Positions 25,392 through 37,321 of a DNA stretch of 64,000 nt are shown here, in pieces (the first letter of the stretch is position 1; every line of letters begins with the position of its first letter). This DNA is from Ephydatia muelleri (Eukaryota > Porifera > Demospongiae > Spongillida > Spongillidae). The position numbers were made by a program, and so were the translations under genes. The stretch spans positions 2,123,746 through 2,187,745 of the forward strand of contig JABACO010000011.1 of assembly GCA_013339895.1 (NCBI GenBank), read 5' to 3'. The notes beneath the pieces were generated by a model that saw only the letters and a program-made list of their open reading frames with translations, had not been told where the DNA came from and did not search any database.

Positions 25392-26018
25392 AGGGAACTA
25401 CTAGAGGCTCGGAAGCCATTAATATTAGGTTTCTATATGCCGACTGTAATTACGTAACAACAGAATATCTCTCTTTGGCTAACTGCATGGTATGTTATTG
25501 GTTTACAACTGGCGCAACTATACAAATCCTAATTCCCTCAGCAAAATTTAGCTACTTGATTCTTTAATGACTCCTACCCAGGATGTAAGAAGACTCATGC
25601 GCGTGCCAAACATGCGTAACAGCTTATTTAATTAAAACAATAGCTCCATTGCAGTTTGTTTCCTCAACATAGCAAGTGAAGTTTACATAACAATTGTACC
25701 ATGGGAGAAGCCAGCACAAATCTAAAACACCCAATGGAATGCATCAGTGGTAGGCTGGGTGCAATTATTTCTGGTGTAGAGTATACGATTCATAAATGCA
25801 TAAATACAGAGGCCGCTGGCCTTCTATATCGCTCCCCCTCCACTCCCTCGCAAATTTTTTTGGGTCATATTACATGCGCAATGGTAACACAGCGGATATG
25901 TTCTTGTGTGCAAGACTGAATGCATGAACATGCAATAAAAAACAAACAAACGAACAAAAGAAACAAAGAATTGCGACAAACATGCACCTATAGGTTAGCA
26001 TGCTGTATACATATTTTT
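25392..26018. other. Unassigned spacer
   Basis: Short ORFs without motif (25701-25919). No support for a gene. Confidence 0.4.
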
Positions 26019-26149
26019 TTGTGGTAACAATGCGCATGCACTGATGGATATGAAAGAGTGCCGAACTATACCCCGCTTTAAACCAGAAGCGCCGACAGCA
26101 TATACACCTTGCACTCTTTCATTCATCAGTTGCGCATTGGTACCACAAC
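26019..26149. repeat. Small foldback, about 130 bp
   Basis: Arms of about 40 bp (26019-26062 and 26112-26149) are inverted copies: TGGTAACAATGCGCATGCAC on the left, and on the right GCGCATTGGTACCACA. Probably a small MITE. No target duplication defined. Confidence 0.6.
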
Positions 26150-26692
26150 CTCGCTCGCACGGAACTTTCTATCATGAGAGCAACGCATCACCTCATAAAG
26201 GATTCACACTCAGTGCAAGCCTGCAAGTGGCCATGCTCGAGCTGGCTGTAAAATGCCGCGGGGTAAGTAGGCGCCTACGTGCATGAATCCATTTTTCTTG
26301 AGCAAGGCATCCATGGGGTAAATAGAAAAACATTTTGCACGCAAGATGCAGGCAATTGAATATTTGCAATCACCATCTCATGCAATCTAATTATGAAGAC
26401 TTTAGGTCCTTTGAAGGCATTGTTTCTCCCTGTAAAATAAATGGAATCCGTCGAACCTCCAGTCAGAAAAGTGGGCATCATCATGGAGGTAAAAGTGCTT
26501 TGCATACCTCTATGAATGCACTGAGAAATATTAAATTTTCAGCGCTAGGGCGATGGCCGTAACGCCTGCTACCCACATGCTTTATCTTATTATTAAAAAC
26601 AAAAAAAAACAGAAAAAAAACAGAACATTTCGGTGTGCATAAAGAATCAGTCACATGCATGTGCATGCAGGCTAATATATACTTTTTGTATA

Positions 26693-27024
26693 CAGTAGCG
26701 GCTCGCACATCAGCACATTAGCACATTCGCACATCAGCAAAAAAATATCTAAATTCACCTAGAAACTGTTAGTTTTCGTAGCAAACCTTATCGATTTATA
26801 CCGCTCGCCATCGAATAATGACTTCATTGTTCATGCGTTTTGTACTGTCAGACGTTGGATATCAGTTCAATTAGCTTTGGCTAGTATAAAGGGTGAAGTC
26901 ATTAGATGGCAAGCGGCAAAAATCGATAAGGTTTGCTACTAACACTGATAGTTTCTACAAGTGAATGCAGTTATTTTTGCTGATGTGCGAATGTGCTTAT
27001 GTGCTAATGTGCGAGCCGCTACTG
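26693..27024. mobile_element. TA-flanked MITE, Tc1/mariner-like ends
   Basis: Begins TA-CAGTAGCGGCTCGCAC and ends GTGCGAGCCGCTACTG-TA; arms of about 130 bp. CAGT ends flanked by TA are typical of Tc1/mariner-type insertions. The ends iterate the module CACATCAGCACATTAGCACATTCG. A decayed copy is at 36196 and a fragment at 36560. Confidence 0.8.
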
Positions 27025-27745
27025 TATATAGCGGCACGTGTCGTGGAGACATGTAGGAGTACATTACTTTGTCCGCCTAACTAGTACAGAAGGGCAACGT
27101 GAACCGAAATTACCGACACATGCATACTGAGAAGCACGTGATCCGATTGTCACTTACACAGCCGAGCAACGTTTAGTGTCGAGCAGCGCTTAGGAGGTTT
27201 CCTTTTATTACGCCGCAGGGCTTCCGCGTTATGCGCATGTTGAAGCATGCACGTGCATACACGGATCATTTTTCCAATGATCTCACCGCAGTCTTATAGG
27301 TTTTTCCTTATCACGTGACACGTGAACATGTACTTCGAAAGCTTCTTTTGTACTTTTAATTTTTTTTTTACAAACTGCAGGAAAGTAATATGTATTTTTG
27401 TTGGTTAACTGATGTTGTAGTTTGTGGCAGTTGTAGCTCCCTGTCCCAAGAAAATCGCTTTGGGGCGATAGCACGCTCCCGCACGTGATCAATTATATCT
27501 CAGTATTACTGACTCCAGAAACTTGAAGGCTTCTCAGTTTTGTGGCGATTGTTTAAATTGCAATGTTTGGGAAAATGATTTTTGCATATACATATACTGT
27601 AGTTTTGTGGCACATTATTTCAGCCTGTCTTAAGAATATGCTATATCGATCAGAAAATCACATTCATGCGACAAAAAGGCCTGTAGACTGTGCTACATAT
27701 AACGCACATTGACGTTGATTGAAACGTTGAGAAACTTTTCATAAT
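27025..27745. other. Unassigned spacer downstream of gene D
   Basis: No recognised coding or RNA feature. Confidence 0.4.
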
Positions 27746-28522
27746 CTATACCGTTGAACTAGAAAGAGCAAATGTGTTAATGGCGGTGTTAATCAGGTCG
27801 ACCACTGCTTTGTTGATGGAATCAAGATGCTGAGCAACCCACATCCGTCCGGACGTTATGTTCGACGACCCAGACACTTGTTTCACCGCCTGGATCACAG
27901 GCTTAAAGTTCAATTTCGCGCAGAAAGCGTCGACAGTAGTAGCGTTACAGCTGGCTGATGCCTTCGTCGCCTGCACAATATATAGAAGACGAATCGGAGG
28001 CAAAAGTAACGCACAGACACGATGTATGACAGAATGCATGCGTGAATATGCGGTAAATCACTCCACGAACGTGCATGGCACGACGCATATGCGAGCTATG
28101 TGTGTTCGAGATGCAGTACATACTTACCCATTTGCATCCGTCCGATTTGATGCCATTTGCTATTGCTCGGTACGCCAGAAAGGCGGTCTCATTCAGAGTC
28201 GGTTGCAGTATTTCACCTAGCTCAGTGATGTTTCGAACGAGAGCGCATAAGGTCTGTACTTTGATATCGAGGGTGATATCGTCTACAAAAGGGGGCTGTG
28301 TGCGGAGTTTTGCACATAATATAAGTTCGCATAAAGAAATCGAAAGCTCTGTTCGTACACTTGACGGCGGTGGTGACTTACTAGGCTTTTCAGGAAGTTA
28401 GAGAGCACCAAAAGCCCTCCTTTCAAGTCTTCAATCGGGTCCGCATCGCGCCTGGTGACCGGAAATGTATTGCATGCGTTGAGCACTGCCATGTGGATAA
28501 CGAAGGCACCGAGAAGGCGCAT
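27746..28522 (-). CDS. Gene D: divergent secreted family member, 177 aa
   Basis: Minus-strand exons 28522-28382, 28295-28128 and 27970-27746; introns 86 and 157 bp, GT-AG, phase 0. Exon 1 has 47 codons, as in gene C, with a signal peptide and the end SNFLKSL. Exon 2 has 56 codons, starts PPFVDD and ends DGCKW before the donor. Exon 3 starts ATKASASCNATTV, which aligns loosely with the NC-DPADV region of genes A-C, and runs to SSSTV with no further Cys after FCAKLNF. Four N-glycosylation sites (NIT, NET, NAT, NIT). The shared gene architecture is strong, the sequence similarity weak, so I rate family membership as likely, not certain. Function unknown. Confidence 0.75.
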
Positions 28523-28559
28523 CTCGAGATTTGCACGTCTAGCGACGGTGATGCGCGGG

Positions 28560-28570
28560 TTTTAATAAAT
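28560..28570 (-). promoter_or_regulatory. Possible TATA-like element of gene D
   Basis: ATTTATTAAAA on the minus strand about 40-50 bp before the ATG at 28522. Position fits the family, sequence is a poor TATA box. Confidence 0.4.
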
Positions 28571-28709
28571 GGTGTATGCAGGTATGTCCTGGGCACGTGC
28601 ATTAAATCAGCTGTCCTATTGTTAACAAATTAGTACCGTCTAGTAACGTAATTTCGATTCACTTAATAATACATATTCGGAAGCTGTTCCCAGGAATGCT
28701 TAGTTGTGG

Positions 28710-29085
28710 TTAGTGGTCGGCGTAGACCAGCTGTAGAGTTAATGACTCTAATAAGTGCGAATGTCGTTACCTTTACCAAGGCACTGCGCAGGAAGGGTTT
28801 CTGTTGATGCAAGAGCCACCGCTCATTCGTACTGATAATCTGTTGCAATAAAAAAAAAAAGAAGGAAAGGACGAAAAGGCACGATTGATGCACAATGCAA
28901 AGTACAAGAGCTAAGAGGGGCACATACCCGAGTGTTTTGAGGAATAAAATAATTAAAAACTGCTTCTTATAATCTTTGTGTATTCCGTACGATATATTGT
29001 GCACATTACAACGTTGCAACATGACGTGATGGAACGAAGAGTTACTTACTTCGTGTATTGTGCGCATTTGATTATTTGATGACGT
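28710..29085 (-). CDS. Possible 3' end of an unrecognised spliced gene
   Basis: Three segments can be joined in phase 0: one ending in MRTIHE at a GTAAGT donor (last base 29050), 28839-28777 following a good pyrimidine-rich acceptor and ending in LRSAL, and 28730-28710 giving LVYADH and a stop. The polypyrimidine tract before 28839 is long. I cannot find the upstream exons or any domain, so this is only a candidate. Confidence 0.25.
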
Positions 29086-29089
29086 TCCA

Positions 29090-29995
29090 GTTCCACTGTA
29101 CCAGCAGCACCTGGGGCTCCGTGCCCACGTAAAAAGCCTTTAATTGCGTAATATTATGGAACCGCAATTCATACATTCAAACAGGGTTGAGCCATTACTT
29201 TACTTCAGATTTGCAAGCATGCATTTGTGTAATGTCCAATACTTCTATGCGGAGCTTGAACATTGCGTTGCAGCAGCGTCTACGTCATTACCACAGCGCG
29301 TACTGTGTCATATGAATAAGATACACTGGTCATGTGCGCATACATAGCCTTACCAATGCATGTCACTGAATTCTTATGTACTTCGCTACTGCGGTTAATT
29401 TCTTTCATATTAGGCTCGAGCGATAAAATTTCATCTGTATTAGCAGTAATTTACTAATTTACTTAGATAAGTGATGCACTGTATCAGGTTCAAGGCGCCA
29501 CTTTGATTTGACTTCTTAATTCATTCCTTTCTTTAAAAAATATATATAGTTGCGCGCTGCATGCTGACATGCCTCATGACACGGGCACCATACGTAGAAC
29601 TGAATGCTGGAGGCATTCGTAAATCTATTTTGCATGGTCTAACGTGCTCATTTTTGACATTCATTGAAACCGCGTTCGACATTTTCTGCTTGCTCATAAT
29701 GCATATAGTGGAAACTATTTCGTAAACTAGCTATACAGTTATCCTTGCATGAGGTGCGCAATGGTCACTTTAGTGCTGATATGCATTTATATATGTGCAC
29801 GCCTGCATGGTGTCTATTATACATGCCACGCGATGCACTTGCGCCTGTCGTCTATGTATGTGTGTGCGCGTGCACATAAAAATGCGTTGCTTATGAAGTC
29901 ATGCAAATTATCACGTTAACAGTCTCCTTATGACAAAAGCTTGATGCATGCCTATACAGGACGGTCAGTTAGATTTGGGTACCAATAGATGCTCC
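29090..29995. other. Gene-less spacer
   Basis: AT-rich sequence with scattered TGCATGC words. Nothing recognised. Confidence 0.4.
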
Positions 29996-29996
29996 C

Positions 29997-30122
29997 TAAA
30001 GGCGACCATACACTAAGCGCGCAACGAAATGAATATGAGTAGTAACTATGAATTTACTGAAAGTTTAATCATCTTCACTGAATTGCGTGCAACATGTTGC
30101 CTAATGCATGGTCGCCTTAATG
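29997..30122. mobile_element. Short MITE-like inverted repeat
   Basis: Left end TAAAGGCGACCATACACTA and right end GCATGGTCGCCTTAA are inverted copies, with GCGCGCAAC/GCGTGCAAC-like inner matches. About 126 bp; nonautonomous. Confidence 0.55.
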
Positions 30123-30154
30123 TGGTGTTATTCTTATATGTCATCACAACTTCT

Positions 30155-30714
30155 GGGTTCTTACCCCGTACGTCCGTCCGCTTTTTAAAAGCCGGAACAA
30201 ACAATAGAGAACGTTTAGACTGGCCTTAATTGTTGCTAATTAGTATGCGTAATTATGTCCTTTTAAGTCAATGTTGTACCACGAGACGTGCAGTTATATA
30301 GGTGCATGTGTTCTGTACTGTATGTAGCTGCAAAGAACAGACAGGTAAACACGTGATCCATGGTACACTTGCAGAGGGGTAGGAAGCTAGTTGAAATTCT
30401 GCATGTGCCCGGCTATGCAATTTTGATCTATTCTGCACATGCACATGCAATTTTGATGGCCACTGATTTAGAGAATTTCCTTTGAGACATGACTACAACT
30501 GCTCATAGGTAATGTAGCAACATGTAGGCACTGTAGTGTCCCATAGGACTAGTCTTACCCTCCGAGACAAATTAAAGGACAAGTGCCATTGTTATTATGC
30601 AAGAGACTTTTGTTTTTTTTCTCCCTAATTAGCAACAATTAAGGCCAGTCTAAACATTCTCTATTGTTTGTTCCGGATTTTAGCGGACGGACGTACGGGG
30701 TAAGAACTGAGTGG
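30155..30714. mobile_element. 560-bp element with 85-bp inverted ends
   Basis: Left arm 30155-30242 starts GGTTCTTACCCCGTACGTCC and reads on to GTTGCTAATTAG; right arm 30627-30714 is its inverted copy with few differences. The 380-bp middle has no coding signal. Nonautonomous DNA element of unknown superfamily. Confidence 0.85.
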
Positions 30715-31740
30715 TTCAGGGCTGAAATAATGAACTTTAACTTATATCACTTACCAAAGGGAGGGCCTGACCTAGTATGATAGGGAAAAATCATTGCCAT
30801 AGGCCAATGCAGGAGCACCCTTCTAAAATACAAATAAACATATCGCGGTCAAAGGAAATTGACAATTGTTGCGGTTTGTAAATTCGCGTATACTTCCGGA
30901 TAACTCCCATAGAAAATGAACGGCTGTTTATAAACTTGATTGTTAATTAATAGCGTAATAGGGTAAAACTTTTGTGGCTATCAATATTGCTTCAGGTACG
31001 TGCGATCTCGATTTAGCTGAACAAAAAACAACTGCTTTGTATTGAAAATTGTTGTAGTTTTTGTGAAAACAGCACTTTCCATAGAGATGTATGGAAAATC
31101 AACTTTTTCACACCTAATTAATGTATTCTGCAGCTCATAATTCTTACACCAGTTTAGATTCAGATTTTGTGGGCCCCCAGAATAAGAGATCATGCAGTTG
31201 TATTATTTTTAGAGGTATTTTAAAAAATTTACCTAGTATAGATTTTGGCCATTTGAATTTTAAATTGTTTTGGGTCACAATTCAATTAGCGCCATGTTGT
31301 TGAGTGTTTTTAATGTAGCTTCCATGGATACGGATATGGCTACATGCAACACAATTAATTGACTGGTACGTTAGCTTATATATTAAAGGTTACTTAGCTT
31401 ATACGTATACGATAGTTAAGTTGCTGAGTACTAGCTAGAGCTCTAGTATAACTGGCTCGAGCTCGAGTCCAGGACATCTATTCGATATTCGCTGGCTGTA
31501 CCAAGGACTACTAACTACTAGCATTAGCCGTTGGCTGTACCAAGTGAGAGTATACATGTAAGTGTATTCGTCCACTACTTCGTGTGCGCGTGTTCTGTGC
31601 GCGCGTGAGTGCGTGCGTGTGTATGTATGTGTATGTGTGTGTGCACGCGCAGATTGTGTATCTCTTGTGTAAGTGGCTATGAATCTTTCCTCTCTCCCTC
31701 TCAGTCTGCATGCTGTGTGTGCGCGCGTGTGTGTGTGTGT
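30715..31740. other. Gene-less spacer
   Basis: AT-rich, with imperfect CTAGCTAGAGCTC-type words near 31430. No supported gene. Confidence 0.4.
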
Positions 31741-31903
31741 GTGTATACGTATGTATGTATGTATGTATGTATGTATGTATGTATGTATGTATGTATGTAT
31801 GTATGTATGTATGTATGTATGTATGTATGTATGTATGTATGTATGTATGTATGTATGTATGTATGTATGTATGTATGTATGTATGTATGTATGTATGTAT
31901 GTA

Positions 31904-31939
<36 letters not shown>

Positions 31940-31942
31940 GTC

Positions 31943-31997
<55 letters not shown>

Positions 31998-32122
31998 ATG
32001 TATGTATGTATGTATGTATGTATGTATGTATGTATGTATGTATGTATGTATGTATGTATGTATGTATGTATGTATGTATGTATGTATGTATGTATGTATG
32101 TATGTATGTATGTATGTATGTA
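31741..32122. repeat. Compound (TATG)n-(TG)n-(TATG)n microsatellite
   Basis: Two pure tetranucleotide arrays of about 40 and 35 units (about 31749-31910 and 31981-32122) separated by about 70 bp of TG repeats with two interruptions. Open frames across it on both strands are repeat artefacts. Confidence 0.96.
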
Positions 32123-32455
32123 TATGATATGTATTATGTGATGTTGTATGCATGCTTGTGTATAAGTTTTGGTTTGAAAAAGCTCATTGGGACCATGCAT
32201 GGGAAATACAACCATCACATATGTGTGGATAACACACACAACATTCGTACTATTTTGAATGCATCAGATGGAGAGACACAATTTGGCATCCAGTATGAAA
32301 GTGGGAGAGTGGTAATAAGTACATTTAACTCATACTGGTACTATCTCTGCACCCACTCCCTCAGTTGTGAAATACTATGGACAAAATTTCTACAATTCAG
32401 GAGCCCTTTGCTTGCAAAACTAAGTTGTTTGTGAAGCCAGAAACAGAGTAAGTCT

Positions 32456-32821
<366 letters not shown>

Positions 32822-32860
32822 GCTTACAAGTGTGTACTACATGTAGACCTTACAATTGTG

Positions 32861-33329
32861 TGCTATGTAAACTGTGATTAGCCTAATCTGATGTTAGACT
32901 GCCTGGGGTACATGTACATGTAGCAGTTTTCTCTGAGAACAGTAGGTATGTAGGTCCAGGGTAGGCCTACATTGTATGTAGGTACATGTAGGTCCAGGGT
33001 AGGCCTATGTAGGTACATGTACATGTACATATAGGTCCAGGATAGGCCTATATAGGTCCAGGGTACTAGTATAGGCCTATGTACAGTTAGGTACATTGTA
33101 GGTCCAGGGTGGTACAGGTGGTGATGAACACGTAGGCAAAGATGAGGAGAGTGAAGATGAGGATAACTATTCAGATGGAATTGAAGTGGACTAAAACCTA
33201 CAAACACTTGGACCCTTGCACAAGTACATACATGTACTGAATTACAATTGTATGGCCCTTGAAAATAATATTAGGTCCATTGTATGCTATGTAAACTGTG
33301 GTTAGCTAATCTGATGTTAGGCTGCCTGG
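32861..33329. repeat. Direct repeats around a GTAGGTCCAGGG-rich block
   Basis: TGCTATGTAAACTGTG followed by a TAATCTGATGTTAG stretch occurs at 32861-32907 and again at 33281-33329. Between them, 32945-33115 holds five to six degenerate copies of GTAGGTCCAGGGTAGGCCTA. A short acidic open frame (about 33115-33194, ending SDGIEVD) resembles an acidic C-terminus, but nothing attaches to it. Confidence 0.65.
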
Positions 33330-33399
33330 TAGGTGTTGTGAACTGTACACATATGTCTTAAAAGCACACACTATACATGTATATGTGTAGCACCTATAT

Positions 33400-33535
33400 A
33401 CAAACCACACATTGTGTGCAGCGATGGTGATGGCATGCATGGGAGCATTAGTCCTGATGCCATAAACTTCACAATCAAGTACATGTTGGGAGGGGGGTGA
33501 GTGGCCTGATGCAAAGCCTTTGGCCTAGTGGTAGA
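33400..33535. repeat. Left direct repeat flanking a recombinase relic
   Basis: Runs from AAACCACACATTGTGTGCAG to TTTGGCCTAGTGGTAGA; the same series of blocks recurs at 34234-34341. The end TGGCCTAGTGG fits a tRNA A-box pattern, so a tRNA-derived SINE piece is an alternative reading. Confidence 0.6.
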
Positions 33536-33643
33536 GGCATTTTAGTCTGTGCCAATAAGAGAGCTCTGTTTTAAAAGTCTGTTTGGGACTGTTTCTATGG
33601 AGATGAGACGACATGACAATCCTGTATCTATTTTTTTGTACTG

Positions 33644-34168
33644 GTGAAGAATAGCAGGGTCCAGGAACCCAATGTTGAGACTGACCATCTGGAGTCATCC
33701 ACCTCAGGCTCAGCGAATTTACTCAAGAATCAGAGTTTTGACCCTAGGTTCCAACCTACCAGGCAAGATGTCTGCTGGTCCGGAGGGCTGCACTTCTTCA
33801 TCAAGTGGTCCAAAACCAACCAGATGGGCAGGTGTGTTCAGCGTACCAAAGGCAGGCACATGTGTCTAGTTCCAGCAATGGAGGCCTACAGAGAATGCTG
33901 TCACTGTTCCACTCATTCCTCACCCCTCTTCCACTTCAAAGATGGGAGAACACTCACATCTAAGAGCTTCCGCTCCACCTTTCTATCCCTGGTATGGTGG
34001 AGCTATGTGGCTACAATCCAGCCAAATACAGCACCCACATTGGTGCAGCCGTGTACAGTAGCTGCCAGAACAGGCCTTCCCACTGACACCATTTGGAACC
34101 TCGGAAGAGGTGAAGCAAAGCATACCAGACATACGTACATTGGTGCAGCCACAGTACATGTAAACTAA
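33644..34168 (+). pseudogene. Tyrosine-recombinase relic (DIRS/Ngaro/Crypton type)
   Basis: Open frame of 174 codons. Recognisable order for a transposon tyrosine recombinase: FFIKWSKTNQMGR, a middle with FHFKDGRTLTSKSF, then in the next frame GYNPAKYSTHIGAA, and back in the first frame ARTGLPTDTIWNLGRG and HTRHTYIG with the candidate Tyr. The family's HxxR box (usually HSFRxGAA) is shortened to HIGAA, so the catalytic Arg is gone, and a frameshift separates the parts. The N-terminal part of such proteins is missing. Dead copy. I cannot say whether the parent was a YR retrotransposon or a Crypton. Confidence 0.6.
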
Positions 34169-34233
34169 TTGCTAACTAGCAATAGCACAAATTGTGTATG
34201 TTTTAACTGCACATTACATGTATCTATGTTCAC

Positions 34234-34341
34234 ACAAACCACACACTGTGTGCAGAGACAGGGGTTGGGCCTGATGCCATAACATGGGAGGGGGGTGGAG
34301 TGTGCTTTGACCCTGATGCAGGGCTTTGGCCTAGTGGTAGA
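34234..34341. repeat. Right direct repeat flanking the recombinase relic
   Basis: Diverged copy of 33400-33535 (AAACCACACACTGTGTGCAG, GCCTGATGCCATAA, GGGAGGGGGGT, GCTTTGGCCTAGTGGTAGA). Shorter by internal deletions. Confidence 0.6.
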
Positions 34342-34439
34342 CTGCTCCGCGCCCCGATGTGTAGACAAAGCTTTCCTTAATGTAAGTATATGTTGTGATA
34401 GCGCTCTTCCATTGGCGAAGTCCCAGAGGTGCTCCGCAG

Positions 34440-35815
34440 TTTAAGTGCTTTACGTGTATTGATCGACGCTCCAGCCGCACACATGCAAACAAATATTGAA
34501 AATGCGGCACATGCAGACTTGATGTTAATCGATCTAGGTAAGACTGAGAAGCCTACGTAGGTCGTAGCTGTATTGGAAAGTGCTAACGAATCATTTTTTC
34601 CCCCTGCGTGTAAGCGTATCAGTGCACGTGCCTAGCCTACACGCTTCATTCATCGAGCTGCATGCAGGCTAAACGAACACTCTGAATAAACTTCAAGTGA
34701 AAAAACCCCACTATATAGGTCAAAAGTGTCCATGACGACGTCTTGTATACAATAAATATAATAGCTTCACCATAATGCATTACCAGTGAGCTAGGGTCCC
34801 TCTAGCTGGCAGTCTAGATCTATGGGAATTGGGGGGAGGAGGCTAGGGAAAAGGTTTCCACTCAGCTACCTGGCTTGCTATTGGCTCAGATCATCAAAAT
34901 CCAGCAGCCTTGTTAATCTTCAGCTGAATTAACTTATTGTACACATTTATTCACCATTAGACAATTATTGCCAATATTTGTTGAATAATTTTGGCAGATG
35001 ACGCAATGGCATACTTATATGAATAAATTATGCGCGGTAAAAATTAATTTTTTGTCTTGATTTTAGTTAAAGAATGGTTAATGGAATTATTTTTCGAAGT
35101 GCATATATCATAATCAGACCGATTTATAGTACATTATAAACTTGTTTAAAATTCAATTTGAAATAAAAAGCAAGATGACCGCCTATGTATGGGCCATTTC
35201 TGGATATGACTTACACTACCTGCCTGGTGCACCCTTTTTCATCAAGTCGCACTAGCTGTATTCAGGGAATTAAATGTGTGTACAAATGCTCCTACAGTAG
35301 GGTATTGCAATATCATGATGTGAAGCACAATATGTACTTCCGTTCGCACTTATTGTGAGATGGCTGGAAACAGCAATCCGAGTAGATGCATGTACACTCG
35401 TTTAATACCCTGCATTCAACTAATGCGACAGCTCGAACTTTTTTTTTTTAGCTATAGGTGAAGTCTACTTGTCTACTGGAAAGTGCTATCTTTGAAGGCG
35501 AGAGCTGCAAACCAACTGTATAGGCATATAAAAATCGCCATTTTGTGCGTACACGTCAGCGTGGTTGTGCCTACGCGCTTCATATATCAAGCTGCTGGTA
35601 GTCTGACATCGCCACTCGTTCAGTGAAGTACGTATACTGATATGAGATAGCACTGCATGCACTCCGACATAGTCACAGCGCACAGATAAAGTAGGCTTTA
35701 CCGATACACTGGACCGTGAAAACTAACTTGATAAACTGAAGTTATAGGTTTGAGCGATCCCAGTTCCTAAACGAATACTCTATTGTAACAACCCTCCAAG
35801 TTCACAACTCTAAGG

Positions 35816-35877
<62 letters not shown>

Positions 35878-36195
35878 TGTGGGGGGGAATCCCGACCAAT
35901 ACGTAGCTATGACCGACGTCATTACTAGACTAGCACTAACTAGCTAGCACTCTATCGTTAAGGATTAATTCGCGAGTTCCAGTTAGTGAACTGAACTAAG
36001 ATGTAACCTACTGCATTATGAAATATTAGTTATTGCTATTTTTCAATAAATTCGTTGATAAATAAATTCGTTTATAGAAATTAAAATGTTGCCTTGATTT
36101 TAGATAAAGGATGCTTAATACTAAGTAATGAAGCACACACATTATAATCAGACCGATTTTTATTACATAGCAAACCTGGTTTACAATTCAATTTA
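34440..36195. repeat. Old direct duplication, two parts of about 0.75 kb
   Basis: Blocks in 34440-35185 recur in the same order in about 35440-36195: GGAAAGTGCTA, GTGCCTAGCCTACACGCTTCAT versus GTGCCTACGCGCTTCAT, AACGAACACTCT versus AACGAATACTCT, and CTTGATTTTAG(T/A)TAAAG followed by TAATCAGACCGATTT. Strongly diverged with indels. The second part contains a (GT)30 microsatellite at 35819-35877. No coding signal. Confidence 0.6.
35819..35877. repeat. (GT)n microsatellite, about 29 units
   Basis: Pure GT run followed by AGTGTGGGGGGG. Confidence 0.95.
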
Positions 36196-36606
36196 CAGTA
36201 GAGGCTCTCACATCAGCACATTAGCACATTCCCACATCAGCAAAAATAACTAAATTCACCTGGAAATTGTAGAAACTGTTAGTTTTCGTAGCAAACCTTA
36301 TTGATTTTTGCCGCTTGCCATGCATCTAATGACTTCATTGTTCATAGAGCTTTGTACTGTCCAGGCGTTGGATATCAATTCAATTCGTATAAACAGTGAA
36401 TGTCATTAGATGCAAAAATCGGTAAGGTTTGCTATGAAAACTAACAGTTTCTACAATTCCCAGGTGAAGTAGTTATTTTTACTCGATGGAGCGGACACAA
36501 TACGCATGACAGATCGAGAAATAACTCATACATAGCTGGTCATCTTGCTTTTATTTTTACAGTACTTAGCGGCTCGCACATCAGCACATAAACACATTCG
36601 CACATC
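36196..36606. mobile_element. Decayed copies of the TA-flanked MITE
   Basis: 36196 to about 36480 matches the element at 26693-27024 through the left arm, middle and most of the right arm, but the right end is lost. A second fragment of the left end begins CAGTACTTAGCGGCTCGCAC at 36560. Probably a nested or rearranged pair. Confidence 0.7.
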
Positions 36607-37320
36607 CGATATTTCAGTGCCTGAATGGCATGATACAGTGAAACTTTGTGGGACAGTTTCTATACCATCTATAAAATTTTCTTGCAAATCCTTTTGGCTG
36701 TGCATTGTGTGTTCTAATCGACTGGGGTACTCTTGGTTCTTGAGCGATCCAGTATATTCAATATAACTGTTAATACGGGAAAGGTCATATGAAAAAAGGT
36801 TTGTTCGCTCACAGATGACACACTGAAGTAGGTACAGTGACATTTTTTTCAAATCGTTATTTAAGGCACATAATATACATCATTGGAAAGAGCAAAAAAT
36901 ACATATTCCAACGATATCTTATGTTTATAGTGATTAGTTTCGTTGCGAGCACCACGCTATTCCAAAGATGTAATATGAAATGATCGCGAGTTAATGGGAA
37001 CCGCGAAACAAAAACTGTTCCCGGTTGAGTTTATAATCAGTGCAGAGATGCAACTAAGTGCAAAGACTTAACCAAAACGTTAAGTTACGATGACTCACTC
37101 ATAACATACAGAGAGATGCATTGAAATCTGCTCCTATAAGTCATTTACACTTACCATTGGTATTAAAGTTAAGGAAGGTTATTCTGTATCATAGCTGTAT
37201 GCACTGAATTATGGTACAAAGTGGTGAAATATACACAAATCACACTAATAGTACAATAATACACAATGCAAAACAAATATACCATTATAACAACACAACA
37301 CTATGTACAATGCAACATTA
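36607..37320. other. Spacer 3' of the transposon gene
   Basis: No gene recognised. It may include the terminal part of the mobile element coded on the minus strand at 37.3-40.3 kb, but I could not pair its ends. Confidence 0.35.
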
Positions 37321-37321
37321 T

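Noticed and set aside
33520-33545. Possible tRNA gene (A-box-like TGGCCTAGTGG, also at 34328)
   Set aside because: No B box GGTTCGANTCC follows at the right distance and no cloverleaf can be drawn; at best SINE-like debris.
36526-36852. 108-codon minus ORF
   Set aside because: Overlaps the MITE fragment end and shows no domain.
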